A stretch of 64,000 nucleotides of DNA, from the NCBI RefSeq assembly GCF_001704415.2, contig NC_030827.1:44086271-44150270 (forward strand). The letters are read 5' to 3'. The stretch is from Capra hircus (lineage: Eukaryota; Chordata; Mammalia; Artiodactyla; Bovidae). Both the position numbers and the translations under genes were made by a program. Shown in pieces: positions 12,416 through 24,640 of the stretch (the stretch's first letter is position 1; each line of letters begins with the position of its first letter). The notes under the pieces are model-generated. The model was not told the origin of the DNA. It saw nothing but the letters and a program-made list of their open reading frames with translations, and did no database searches.

Positions 12416-12501
12416 TAACATTCAGAAAATGGAGATCATGGCATCTGGTCCCATCACTTCATGGGAAATAGATGGGGAAATGGTGGAAACAGTGTCAGAC
12501 T

Positions 12502-12532
<31 letters not shown>

Positions 12533-13135
12533 TTTGTGCTCCAAAATCACTGCAGATGGTGATTGGAGCCACAAAATTAAAAGACGCTTACTCCTTGGAA
12601 GAAAATTTATGACCAACCTAGATAGCATATTGAAAAGCAGAGACATTACTTTGCCAAAAAAGGTGCATCTAGTCAAGGCTATGGTTTTCCCAGTGGTTAT
12701 TATGGATGTGAGAACTGGACTGTGAAGAAAGCTGAGCACTGAAGAATTGATGCTTTTGAACTGTGGTGTTGGAGAAGACTCTTGAGAGTCCCTGGACTGC
12801 AAGGAGATCCAACCAGTCCATTCTGAAGGAGATCAGCCCTGGGGTTTCTTTGGAGGGAATGATGCTGAAGCTGAAACTCCAGCACTTTGGCCATCTTGTG
12901 CAAAGTGTTGACTCATTGGAAAAGACTCTGATGCTGGGAGGGATTGTGGGCAGGAGGAGAAGGGGACGACAGAGGATGAGATGGCTGGATGGCATACTGA
13001 CTTGATGGACGTGAGTCTGGGTGAACTCCGGGAGTTGGTGATGGACAGGGAGGCCTGGCGTGCTGCGATTCATGGGGTCACAAAGAGTCGGACACAACTG
13101 AGCGACTGAACTGAACTGGACTGAACTGAACTGAA
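12416..13135 (+). mobile_element. BovB LINE 3' part with TTTA expansion
   Basis: Starts just after the RT palm and runs to the BovB 3' end, finishing in three or four tgaac-type tail repeats at 13105-13135. The frame is broken. A (TTTA)n tract at 12501-12535 sits where other copies have a short T-rich codon run. Sequence close to the young BovB subfamily suggests a recent insertion. Confidence 0.95.
12501..12535. repeat. (TTTA)n microsatellite, about 35 bp
   Basis: Pure tetranucleotide repeat of almost nine units inside the BovB coding remnant. It replaces the T-rich and G-rich stretch seen at the same element position in the other BovB copies. Confidence 0.97.
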
Positions 13136-13868
13136 TACTCTTCAACTTTTTCTTTATTCTGAAAAATTGAGTATGAATTTTACATAGAGGGTAGGTTTTT
13201 AGTTTTAAATGAAAAACTTTTCAAAGATGATGTTAATACAAGAATGAAAGATAATGATCTGAATTTTATATAGGAGAAAAGCAAAATTTGAAAGAAAAAT
13301 TCAGTTAAAACCCAACTGGAGAGTTTATCAAATAGAGTTTGAGCAAGAATCTAAACTGAAGGGAATATCTTCACTTTTCAGAAAATATTTAATTAAATTA
13401 CTTGATAACAATTTTTAAATTTACATTTACAATCCATATTTATACATTTCTATATTTAGAAAAATTAAATAGATATAATAATAGAAATAGGCTCTTAAAT
13501 TACATAAAGTCAATATTTAGTGGATGGAAAAATTTACCTGTATGTTCTCCAAGGATTATAATGGAAGCATATTTGTTTTCTATATTTTAAAGTCTCTGTA
13601 AAAGGGATTACACAAGGAAAAACACATTCCATGATGATAAAAATAAATTTATCAAATTTATTTGGAAAAAAAAAAAAAGAAGAAGTGTAGAGACTGTGAA
13701 TAGCCTGTGTAGTGGAAAACACAAATCAATACAGGCCAGTGCAAGATATGGCATTTAGAAAAAACTGATCTAATTATATCATAGAAGGATGGGGTATTAT
13801 TGCCAAGGAAAGGACCTGACAGTTATCAATTATCATTTTATCTTTTGTTTCAAGAGAGTAGTTTACAT
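13136..13868. other. Unassigned AT-rich stretch
   Basis: No gene. A run of about 13 A lies near 13666-13678, followed by GAAGAAG. No repeat family assigned. Confidence 0.5.
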
Positions 13869-14070
13869 TCGTGTGTCAGTCACTCAATCATGTCTGACTC
13901 TTTGTGACCCTATGGACTGTAGCCCTTTGTCCATGGAATTCTCCAGGCAAGAATACTGGAGTGGGTTGGCATTCTCTTCTCCAGGGGATCTTCCCAACCA
14001 AGGGCCTGAAACTCAGGTCTCCCTCATTGCAGGCAGATTCTTTACCATCTGAGCCACCAGGGAATCTGCT
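13869..14070 (-). mobile_element. Bov-tA SINE
   Basis: Nearly complete, tRNA-related head at 14020-14070 on the right. Some internal deletion relative to other copies near 13920. Confidence 0.9.
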
Positions 14071-16084
14071 GAAATAATATATAAAGTAATCTTATTGAAA
14101 TCATCTACTGAAAGTTTCTATTTTCAAAGTTTCTGGGGTATTTCTAATTCTAAATCCAAAAAGGTTTTTCAGTCCTTCTATAAATGGACTGAGGTTGCAA
14201 TATTTTTCATTCCTCAGTTCTTATGTGTCTGGAAACTTTTTTTCCTTTTTCCTTTCTTTAAAATATAAATTTCTTCATTTAACTTTTCACACTTTATAGT
14301 TTTGAGACAGGTCTGGCTGCTGCTTCTCACTCTTCAAGTGCTCCTCTCCACTCCTTAAAGGCTGGGTCGAAGCTTCCCTAGCAGTCCCTCTCTGTAGCTG
14401 CTAACTGGTTGTTTCAATCTATTTGTCCTCCTCCCTGATGCTATTACTGTACATTTTGATTGTATCTCCAAGTGTATATCATGGTTAGAACAATCCTCTA
14501 GATTCTGACATGTATCTCAACTGCCTAGATTTGTCTACTTACATCAGTGATTTTAGTGGTCACCACATTTTAACTCTCCACAACCTGCTTTTTTGTCCCT
14601 TCCTGCCAATCCCAATTCCTCTCCCTCCTTTGCCTCTAGTTCTCTTTCTAACTAGAATCTATGATTTATCTATACATACATCTTCTTTATCTGTTCACAT
14701 ACATGGAGCTTGTGGAATTATCTGCAATCCTATTCTGACATTCAACATATTGTGCCATCATCTTAAATGCCTATGATACCTAGGAAGCACCCTGAAGTAG
14801 AGAATCTTTTATTAAATCGTTTTCATTTTTTAAATTTCTAATCATTATGCAGTTCTTCGTATGAAAATTATCTTTTTGATTTCAAGAATGAATGAATGAA
14901 ATCACAATATGAAAATAAAACTAGATTTAATAAGTACTGAACTGCATGTAAAACATGATACTACATACACTTGACTGTTTAATATTATGACTAAATTTCC
15001 ATAACATTTTGGGTCAAGTACTATAGTATTGTCTCTATATTAGAGGTGGTAGTAGGGAATAAGCCACTAAAATATTAAGTAAAAGGCCTCAAATTAAGTA
15101 CATGAGTAAAGGTAAGTCTTTCAAACACACTAGAAATCATGCAGAAAAAATTAAAAAGAAAGAAAATACAAGGTCACACAGAAACTATATCAACTCTAAG
15201 TAAATTTAGACAAATAATTTGGCTTGTAGTATGTAGCACTATTGCTATAGAACATAAAATTACAAAGCACAGAAAAATTAAAATAAAGCATCTTTTAAAA
15301 TGTTTTTTATAAATAAATTAGCAAATTTTTACATATATACTAGTGATGTTAAATGTAGTAAACTCTGAAATTATCTATTCAGAGATGATAAGTATTTCCT
15401 TTGGTAAATACATATATTTTAAAAATAGTGGTGGTTTTTGTGATGAGTTGAATCACACAAGGGTACTGAGGAGGTAATACCATAATATTTCAATGAATCA
15501 GTTGGCTCCCTTCTGAGAGGTAAATTTACTTCTGTAAAAAACTACAATATTGACCAGGATGATTTCTGATTCCTTACCTTCAAATAGGTTTGACTGTGCA
15601 GAGAATTTTTTTTTAACTAATTTAGTCTATGATTGACTTGAAATAGTCAGAGACTAGGTGCTTATAAAGAGTGGAAACGGAATATAGACCAAAATATATA
15701 AGCAGAATATAAAAGACCAATAAAATAGATCAGCAGAGGAATCTTATTTAATGTCGGATTAAAAAAAAAAGAAAAAAGTAAGTAAATACAGAAATGAGTC
15801 TACTTAAAGCCTAATTAAACTGGATAAAGACTTATTGTGGGATCATTTTGACAAGTTCAGTTCAAAGTGTTAGACTTTGTAAAAAATTAAATGGACTGAC
15901 ATTTGCATCATTTGAAAATAGTAAATATTGTCTACTTCAACCTCAGTCACTAGGAAACAACTAATTTGAAAAGAGATTTAGTCTTTTTCAGGATCATATG
16001 AAAGTGTTTAAGACCTTTGGAACAATTATAATCTCCATGGCAACATAATATTTTGCTAGTTTTTTGTTTAATGCTGCTTTCATG
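14071..16084. other. Unassigned stretch, about 2 kb
   Basis: AT-rich, no exon or assignable repeat. A short (GAAT)n run lies near 14886-14900. The 88-codon frame at 14510-14776 shows no recognised motif. Confidence 0.5.
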
Positions 16085-16125
16085 GTTTCTCGATCATGCC
16101 CAGCACATAGCAGATGTTCAATAAA
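16085..16125 (+). mobile_element. Possible MIR/L2 3'-end remnant
   Basis: About 40 bases match the shared 3' terminus of MIR and L2 (the cacatag...ttcaataaa block). Too short to place in a family. Confidence 0.4.
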
Positions 16126-16422
16126 ATTTGATAATGTGTTCATCCTATCATTTATTATTCAACCATAGTTTATTGAGTAGTAATTCTTACCTAAGCATGT
16201 GTTTAGGCTGTGCAGTGTAAATAAGACCAAGGAATTCAGCATGGTCCAGCCAGGCAATAGGCAATACAACACATCTTTATGTAAGTTAGAGGATATTGCT
16301 GAGTTTTGAGGCGGCATTGAGGAATCTCATTTCAACCAGCTTATAAGACAAGTTCGAGAGCAGCAGATTTGGGAGCTGGTAGTGGAAGTGCAGGTGAATG
16401 TGAAGGTTGAGAGGAAAGGAAT

Positions 16423-16650
16423 AGGGGCCAGACAGCCTAGGTTTGCTTCTAGCCTTGTCCTCCCTAGCTAGATGACCTTGAACAGATTATTTCCTTTCCT
16501 CCCAACTCTGATTCCTTACCTCTAGGGGATGGAAACCAATCAATAATACCTTTCTACTTTTCTCTTTTTCTTTTAGTATTAGATCATCTAATGTTTATAA
16601 AACAAAGTAAATATTCTGGCACATAGTAGGCACTCAATAAAACATTGCCA
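16423..16650 (+). mobile_element. MIR SINE
   Basis: Shows the MIR order: a tRNA-related box B-like block, the conserved core near 16470-16520, and the L2-like 3' end with cacatagtaggcactcaataaa at about 16620-16642. It is an ancient mammal-wide SINE mobilised by L2. Confidence 0.85.
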
Positions 16651-17076
16651 TTGATACTTTGCTATCACATTATTCTCATAATAACAATCAGTATATATTA
16701 CATTGGCTTCATGTTTTATATTTTGTTTGCTGATAATGCACATAATATTAGGGCTAAGTGTTGAGATAATGGCCTATTTCTCTTTGATTAAATAAGATAA
16801 TACTCTGGAAAAAAATAATTCTGTGGAAAATAGTTGGAACATAAGAATACACAAAAACAGTCTTGCATATTTTCAACTGTAGCCTACAAAAAACAAATTA
16901 AATGACAATACCAATATATGAAATTAGAAGTATAGAGTTTACAAACTGCACACATATTTCATAAAAAAAAAATAAAAAGTTCTCATTTTATTCCTAAGAC
17001 AGAGAGGCAGCAGTAGAAAGTTACCTAGAAATGACTGCAACTTCTACAGTCCCATTTTCTTTCTTTCATGAGGACA

Positions 17077-17192
17077 AGCTATTAAAACCTCTCTAGTTTC
17101 TGGTTTCTTTATATTTAAAACATGGCTAGTGATATCAACTCACAGTTTACCTCAGAGCATTGAGTAAGAATCAAATGAGATAAAGGGCATTT
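17077..17192 (+). mobile_element. Probable MIR core fragment
   Basis: The spacing of the aacctctct, ttacctcagag and aaatgagataa blocks follows MIR. It lacks the 3' end and is strongly diverged. Confidence 0.45.
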
Positions 17193-17204
17193 TTTTTAGA
17201 TTTT

Positions 17205-17524
17205 ATATTTTATTTGATGGGAATTTTTAGGACTTTAAGCCTGGGAGACAGTTTTTCAAGTGACCCTGAGAGAAGGGTTCTGAGGAGGTGGGGGGAGCTG
17301 TCAGGTTATATAGAAATTTGCAGCAAGGGGCAAGTAGTCTTAATATTAAAAAATTATTGTCAGTTAAGGAAAACCACATATCTCAAGTTAAGGAATTTAG
17401 GGTTTTTCTATGTATGGGAAAATGCAAGAGTCTGGGCTTACTGAAATCATTCCTTTCGTATGCATCTCGGCTATCTAGAGCCAGGGCTCACTGGGCAGTG
17501 GCTGATAGCTACCACCTACCTTAA
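17205..17524 (+). mobile_element. Possible ruminant ERV-derived fragment
   Basis: This stretch is less AT-rich than its surroundings and resembles a moderately repeated endogenous-retrovirus-related sequence known in cattle, from memory only. Two overlapping 76-78 codon frames (17214-17444 and 17288-17524) carry no recognised retroviral motif. No LTR ends, primer site or polyadenylation signal are visible. Confidence 0.35.
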
Positions 17525-18361
17525 AAGCATGTTTTAAACACACTTGAAAATGATAAATCAGGACATACAAAGGCACAGATATAATACAAACTGAATCAGT
17601 TGTATGGAATACCTTAAAGTCAAATACTATGTTCTAAAAATAACTTCCTGAAGAAATCTTATTATGCACTTTATCTCCTGAAGAATTCTCTGAAACTGCT
17701 GGGCTTTGTGCACATATAGTATTTCCACATCTAGAATCAGACTTTTCCAAGTGTGTAACTACTCCATAAAACACTAACTATAAAGGTTACTGCAGCGGCT
17801 TCAGAAAATACAACTTAAACTACTCAACCTGAAAATGTACACATACATCAGACAAGTCCATTTTGGCAGAAGGAGTTACGATTATGTGCCATATTTACAT
17901 GTACTTGAATGCCAGCAATTGTGTTATCTTGCCACCAGCTTTTGTATCATACTGTAATGTTTGCTCCCTGAGGAGACACAGGGGAGAGCTAATACCACCC
18001 ACAGTCTAATGTACTTTGTTTTATGCAATCAACTTCACTTTGATGATACAAGATATACAACTCCACATTATCTTGTAAAAGATTCAAGCCTGAAGGAGTG
18101 TGATGAAAACAAATAATATGCTTTTATTCTAAAAAGTAACCTATGCTTTGTATTCACCTTTCATCTTTTTTTGTTTTCTAACATGGGCATAAATATTTGA
18201 ACATACCCGACACAAAATTATTTTTCTGAGATTTGTACTAGTTCCAGGATCAACACTTTGGCATTTTAGTAAAGACCAAATAAATTGTGTTACTATGATA
18301 TATTTCAATGCCATCAAAATAAATAATATTTAAAGAAGCAAATATAAAGCTTTTTTTTTAA
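17525..18361. other. Unassigned AT-rich stretch
   Basis: No gene or repeat recognised. Confidence 0.5.
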
Positions 18362-18721
18362 ATCATAGGAGATTGGAATGCAAAAGTAGGAAGTCAAGAG
18401 ATACCTGAAATAACAGGCAAGTTTGGCCTTGGGAGTACAAAATGAAGCAGAGCAAAGGCCAAAAGTGTTTTATCAAGAGAACACACTAGTCATAGCAAAT
18501 ACCCTTTCCCAACAACACAGGAGATGACTCTACACATGGACATCACCAAATACAAAAATAAGATTGATGATGTTCTTAACAGCCCATGGCAAAGCTCTAC
18601 ACAGTCAATAAAACAAGACCTGGAGCTGACTGTGGAATCATATCATGAGGTCCTTATTGCAAAATTCAGGCTTAAATTGAAGAAAGTAAGTAAAGCCAAT
18701 AGGCCATTCAGATACATGTAT

Positions 18722-18927
18722 TAAGCTGCTTCAATTATGTGTGACTCTTTGTGACCCCATGGACTGTGGCCCACCAGGTTCCTCTGTTTATGGATTCTCC
18801 ATGCAAGAATACTGGAGTGAGTTGCCATGCCCTTCTTCAGTGAATCTTCTCAATGCAAGGACTGAAACTTCATTTCTTATGTCTCCTGCATTGGCAGACA
18901 GGTTCTTTAGCACTAGCACTACCTGAA
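18722..18927 (-). mobile_element. Bov-tA SINE inside BovB
   Basis: Antisense Bov-tA lying exactly between two adjacent BovB blocks. The tRNA-related head is at about 18880-18927 and is degraded. Target duplication is not clear. Confidence 0.9.
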
Positions 18928-20713
18928 TCAAATCTTTTCTGATTATACAGTGGAGGTGACCAATAGATTCAAGGGATTTGACCTGGTAGACAGTGCTTGA
19001 GGACCTAAGGACTGAGACTGATAACACTGTACAGGAGGCAGTGACCAAAACTATCTCTGAGAAAGAGAAATGCAAGAAGGCAAAGTGGCTGTCTGAGGAG
19101 GCGTTACCAACAGCCGAGGAAAGAAGTGAAAGGCAAAGGAGAAAAGAAAAGATATTCAACTGAATTCAGAGTTCCAGAGAACAGCAGGAGAGAGAATGTC
19201 TATTTAAATGAACAATGCAAAGAAATAGAGAAAAACAACAGAAAGGAAAAAACTAGAGAGCTCTTCAAGAAAACTGGAGATATAAAGGCAACATTTCATG
19301 TAAGGATGGGCACGATAAAGGACAGAAATGGTAAGGACCTAAGAGAAGTAGGAGAGATTAAAAAGAGGTTGCAAGAATACATAGAAGAACTATATGAAAA
19401 AGGTCTTAATAATCCAGATAACCTGGATAGTGTAGTCACTCATCTAAATTCAGACATCCTGGAGTGTGAAGTCAAGTAGGTCTGAGGAAGCCTTACAAAC
19501 AAAGTGGAGGTGATGGAATTCCAGCTGAGCTATTTCAAATCCTAAAAGATGATGTGAAAATGCTGCACTCAATATTTCAGCTAATTTGGAAAACTCTGTA
19601 GTAGTCACAGGACAGGAAAAGGTCAGTTTTCATTTCAATCCCAAAGAAGGGCAATGACAAAGAATGTTCAAACTATTGCACAATTACATTCATTCCACAT
19701 ACTAGCAAGGTAATGCTTAAAATCCTTCAACCTAGTCTTCAGCAGAATGTGAACTGAGAACTTCCAGATGTAAAAATGGATTTAGGTCTCTTTCTGGCAG
19801 AGAGACCAGAGATCAAACTGCCAACATCGATTGTATCATAGAGAAGGCAAAGGAATTCTAGAAAACCATCTAGTTTTGCTTCATTGACTATGCTAAAACC
19901 TTTAACTGTGTGAGTCATAACAAACTGTGGAAAATTCTTAAAGGGATAGGAATACCAGATCACCTTACCTGTCTCCTGAGAAACCTGTATTTGCATCAAA
20001 AAATAATACTTAGAACTAGATATGAAACAACAGACTCATTGAAAATTGGGAAAGGAGTGTGACAAAGTTGGATATTGTAACCCTACTTATTAACTCTTAT
20101 GAAGAGTACATCATGCTAAATGCCAAGCTGGATGAATCCAAGATTACCTGGAGAAATATCAATGACCTCAGATATGCAGATGACACCACCCTTACAGCAG
20201 AAAGTGAAGAGGAACTAAAGAGCCTCTGATGAAGGTAATAGAGGAGAGTGGAAAAGCTCTCTTAAAACTCAACATTCAGAAACTGAGATCATGGCATCCA
20301 GCCCCATTACCTCATGATAGTGATAGCTTACAGTGAACGATCTCAGATTCATGATCTTTGAAGAAGATTTAGCTTTGGGACCAGGGACCAGGCTTGATCA
20401 CTCAAGAGCTTTTGTGTAGCAGAGTTTTATTAAAGTGAAAAAGGGACAGAGAAAGCTTCTGAGGTAGATAGACATCAGAAAGGTGATGGTGAGTGCCACC
20501 CCGCCCCCCCCCCACCACTGGTCTTATCAAGGTCTTTTACCAGACTCACTCCCACAAGATACATTTTAAATTAACAAGATTAGAACTAACAATAGAAAGG
20601 TCTTACTAGACCCACTCCCACAACATACATTTTAAGATAACAAGATTAGTCAGAAAACTTTCTTATTAAGGAGAAACATGTCCTGGAGCAAGATACATTG
20701 TTATTATATTGAC

Positions 20714-20747
<34 letters not shown>

Positions 20748-20883
20748 AAGTCGCTTCAGTCATGTCCGACTCTGTGCGACCCCATAGACTGCAGCCCACT
20801 AGGCTCCTCTGTCCTTGGGATTCTCTAGGCAAGAACACTGGACTGGGTTGCCATTTCCTTCTCCAATGCATGAAAGTGAAAAG

Positions 20884-21017
20884 GTAGGAGGGGGGTTCAT
20901 GTTTGGGATCACATGTACACCCATGGTGGATTCATGTCAATGTATGGCAAAACCAATACAGTATCGTAAAGTAAAATAAAGTAAAAATAAAAATTTAAAA
21001 ATAAATAAATAAATAAA
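20884..21017 (+). mobile_element. L1 3' tail inside BOV-A2
   Basis: Only the last 130 or so bases of the ruminant L1 3' UTR plus an AAATA-rich tail. It lies between two halves of the BOV-A2 linker, with aaaag on both sides as a probable short duplication. It is younger than the BOV-A2. Confidence 0.88.
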
Positions 21018-21069
21018 AAAGTGAAAGTGAAGTCGCTCAGTCGTGCCCGACTCTTAGAGACCCCATGGA

Positions 21070-21292
21070 CTAAGTTCTGTCTGAGTCTTTATGATTTCAT
21101 AGGCTGCAGCACAGCAGGCTCCCCTGTCCCTCACTATCTCTCAGAGTTTGCTGAAATTCATGCCAATTGAGTTGGTAATGCTATCTAACCATCTCATCTT
21201 CTGTCTTTCCCTTCTCCTTTTCCCTTCACTTTTCCAAGACCAGGGTCTTTTCCAATGAGCTCTTCACATCAAATGGTCAAAATATTGGAGCC
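21070..21292 (-). repeat. Inverted copy of BovB segment 21844-22068
   Basis: Lies inside the BOV-A2 in place of about 5 of its bases. By eye it matches the reverse complement of 21844-22068 with about 14 substitutions and one 2-base gap over about 223 bases. The pair shares private changes and a 4-base deletion not seen in the other BovB copies here. It lacks the BovB 3' tail, so it is not a normal insertion. The ends overlap their BOV-A2 context by 3 bases on each side (ACT and AGC). Confidence 0.85.
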
Positions 21293-22081
21293 TACTAGGC
21301 TCCTCTGTCCATGGGATTTTCCAGGCTAAAACAAAGCAATATGTCCTTTTCTTCTTGAGAGCCCCAGATCCATTTCTCCTTCTCCAGGGCTCCAGATCCC
21401 TTTCTCCTCCTCAGGGACCCTGGACTTATCAACCTACCTAGGAACTGACTCTCTCAATAGATAGAAGGGGGAAAAGTGGAAGCAATGACATATATCCTTT
21501 TCTTAGGCTCCAAAATTACTGCCGATGGTGACTGAAGTCATGAATTAAAAGATACTTGCTCCTTGGAAGGGAAGTTATGATAAATCTAGATAACATATTA
21601 AAAAGCAGAGACATCACTTTGTTAATCAAAGTCCTTATGGTCAAAGTCATGATTTTTCCAGTAATCATGTATAAATATGAGAGTTGGACCATAAAGAAGG
21701 CTAAGAGCTGAAGAACTGATGCTTTTGAATTGTGGTGCTGGAGAAGACTTGAGAGTCCTTTTGACAGCAAGGATATCAACCTAGTCAATCCTAAAGGAAA
21801 TCAACCCTGAATGTCCATTGGAAGGACTGATACTGTAACTGAAGCTCTAATATTTTGACCACCTGATGTGAAGAGTTCATTAGAAAAGACCCTGGTCTTG
21901 GGAAAGATTGAAGTGAAAAGGAGAAGGGAAAGACAGGAGATGAGATGGTTAGATAGCATTACCAACACAATTGGCATGAATTTTAGCAAACTCTGAGAGA
22001 TAGTGAAGGACAGGGGAGCCTGCTGTGCTGTAGCCTATGGAATCATAAAGAATCAGACAGAACTTAGTGACTGAACTGAAA

Positions 22082-24199
22082 CAGAGTTTGATGGAGAAGG
22101 ACAAAGGAATAATATATATATAAAATGCATCTCCATGCTATAGATACATTACTAGAATTAATAAATACTTTTATATATGTTCTCTTTAACTTTCATATGA
22201 AAATGATGTAACATTTAAACAAAGATAAATTTTCAAGCTTTTTATAAACAAGCATTTTCTCACTTATTTCTTTCCATCATCTGTTTAGTATTCTTCTAAG
22301 GAAAATAGAAAACAATTTAATTCTACTAGTATATCTAATTTGTAAAATTCAAATTACTAGTCAGCCATTATTCTAACTTTTTATTCAAAAGGTCTAAGGA
22401 AACATGGGAAAAATCTCATAATATGAATAAAAATTATAAATATGGAAGAGTCAACATTATCTCTAGATATTTAAATTTTTATTTTCCTATGAATTCCCTT
22501 TTCCCAGACTATTCTAATTTCATGTTTAAGGTGAGACTCTCCAGGTTAGAATGGGGTGAAACTGGCTTTGATTCCTAAATTATTGATCCAGAATTCCCTA
22601 TCAAGATACTGTATAGGCATAACATATGAATATTTCAGGATAACTGAATGAACACTGTAAGATCCCACTCTGCTCTCTAGTTCCATGTTCCCTAGTACAG
22701 TGTAGTTGACAGTTTAGGAGCTACTGATGCTGGTTGTTTTTTCGATATATCAACTTGAAAGTGGTGGAGACTGATATCAGGTGGGCAAGATGAAGTTATG
22801 TGAAAAAAAATAGAGGCACACAGAAACAGACTGAAAAGATTTATATCTCTGGTTTTAGTTCAACACTTTGAGTTTTCTGAGTTATTTCAGAATGCTTATT
22901 ATATCTGTCTTACTTTTTTTCTTCCTGGCTTGAGTTGGCATTTTACTATGTAAAATAAGAACAGTTCCTAGTAAAAAATATTAAATACTTTTTCAAGCTT
23001 TCATAGATAAATTACATTATATAGGCAATGTTTTACACAATAGATTAATCAATCTATATAGACATTTTTCTATTGCAGAAAAGGAAAACTTTTCCACTGA
23101 TTTCAAGCTGGTTACAAACCCAAATAGCCACAGCTTTCTTGCAGTTGCTGCTGTGTGGCTGTCACTTTTGTTCAGAAATGGATTTTGTACAAAAATGAAC
23201 TTTCCATCATTAGTAGATTTTTCACTGTATGTCCCTGCGTAGTAGCACTTTAAGAAACAAAACAGGATGTAAGTGAGAGGGACTAATAATATAACACTGC
23301 ATTCTGCGAGGTTGATCCTCCTGAGAAATACAGAATGTAGATATGAGATAAATGCAGTCAAATCTATCATAAGAATAATGATGATTTTATATTGTCAAGT
23401 AGATCAGCTGGTAGTTATGGAGAGTATAATTAAGTAGGGGTGGACAATAGTAGTGTCACATTTCAACAGAATCCAATAAAAGGACACTAATGGACGTGAG
23501 AAAGCAAACTTGAAATTTTGAGACCTATATCTCATTTTGGATATGAGTATATCAGAAAGTACCAAACCAGACATATTTTGAAGTAAATTTGCAAAACACT
23601 ATGATAGTTCTGCTTTTATTTTGCTGTTGTGCTTCCCTTTCCCTTGTTTCATTGTCAACTATGCAAAATATATTTTAATTAAATAAAGAACCAAAAAAGT
23701 AAGATTGGTTTCAACCTGCTTCACTTTTTATTAAGTTTCCCTGGAACAAAATCCTGACAGGTTGGACACTGATACTCAACCTTTCACTCTCCTGAAAACT
23801 AATGGTCCCTTTCAATTCACATAATCTCATCACTTTTAAAGTCAGGATATTTAAAAATATAATGTGGTAGTATAATTGTTTCTATTCCCTTCAAAGGGCT
23901 GTCTTCTTTGTATTATATATTAGTTCTCTGTTAATTTATTTTGTCTAATTTAAATTCATTTTATCAACCCATTCATCTACTTGGCATATTAATTTAAAAA
24001 TTTCAAATTTGTCTACCCTGACATTCAATTCCTTGTCAAGTATACTCTTTTCCTTAATCCCTTTATGTGACTGGGATCATTTTTCCTTCACTCTACAGAA
24101 TTGTGTTGTCATATGCCAATGCTGGTGAAATATTACTTTTATTTTTGTTTGCTTTAAGAGATTATAAAATATCTTAATTTTTGAAGTTTACTATTTATA
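22082..24199. other. Unassigned stretch, about 2.1 kb
   Basis: AT-rich. The longest open frame is 117 codons on the minus strand (23017-23370), with no recognised motif. No repeat assigned. Confidence 0.5.
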
Positions 24200-24640
24200 T
24201 GTTTTTATATTTATTGTACTGCTTTAATGATATAATTCCATTGTCTTCTGGATTCCATTGCTTCTGCTGAGAAGTCAGATGTTAGTTTTGTTTTTTCTTA
24301 ATTTAAAAGTCTTTTACAAATTGATTTTTAAAAATAATTACCATTTTTCCCAAAATATTTTATTATGATGTTTATGGATGTCATTTAATTTTCATTTATA
24401 CTGCATGGTAGTTTACGCACTTTATGAATCTGTTTTTGGTATCAGCAACTTTAGAGAATTCAGGATGAATATATATTCAGATATTATAATAATTCTACTC
24501 CATCTTTATATCCCCTTTTCCTCTATAAATCAAATTGCATGCATGCTAAATTTTTCATCTGTATTACTCTTATCTATAATGTTCTTTTTTATTGTCTTAT
24601 TCTTTCTTTTCTGTGTTCCAATTGAAATACTTTCCACTAG
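24200..24640 (-). mobile_element. Probable old L1 remnant
   Basis: The block around 24230-24290 resembles the antisense strand of an old L1 region. The rest is T-rich and diverged. The 90-codon plus-strand frame 24378-24650 is hydrophobic because it is T-rich and is not taken as a gene. Confidence 0.45.

Larger units (their letters stand above)
20715..21326 (-). mobile_element. BOV-A2 SINE inside the LTR, itself interrupted twice
   Basis: BOV-A2 blocks are 20715-20883, 21018-21072 and 21291-21326. The tail is an unusually long (GCT)11 at 20715-20747. About 45 bases of the 5' end (right side) are missing. An L1 tail and an inverted piece of BovB interrupt it. Confidence 0.9.
20321..21456 (-). 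mobile_element. ERV solo LTR inside BovB, with nested insertions
   Basis: BovB sequence stops at 20320 and resumes at 21457 at the adjacent element position. The inserted DNA reads on the minus strand as an LTR: it begins TG at 21456 and ends CA at 20321. A polyadenylation signal (AATAAA) in the R region lies at about 20429-20434. LTR blocks are 20321-20714 and 21327-21456. No internal gag, pol or env is present, so it is a solo LTR. A C10 run lies at 20507-20516. It resembles bovine ERV2-type LTRs, but the family is not certain. Confidence 0.75.
18362..22081 (+). mobile_element. BovB LINE, long copy split by later insertions
   Basis: Contains the end of the endonuclease region, the linker, the RT region and the 3' end, with about 2.4 kb of BovB in three blocks: 18362-18721, 18928-20320 and 21457-22081. 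Remaining frames are short (for example 19126-19479), so the protein is broken, although the catalytic box at about 20174-20185 still reads YADD. A Bov-tA and an LTR interrupt it. It is the oldest member of this nested stack. Confidence 0.95.

Noticed and set aside
12501..12535. TTTA tract considered as a regulatory or CRISPR-like repeat
   Set aside because: It is a pure short tandem repeat without spacers inside a BovB copy.
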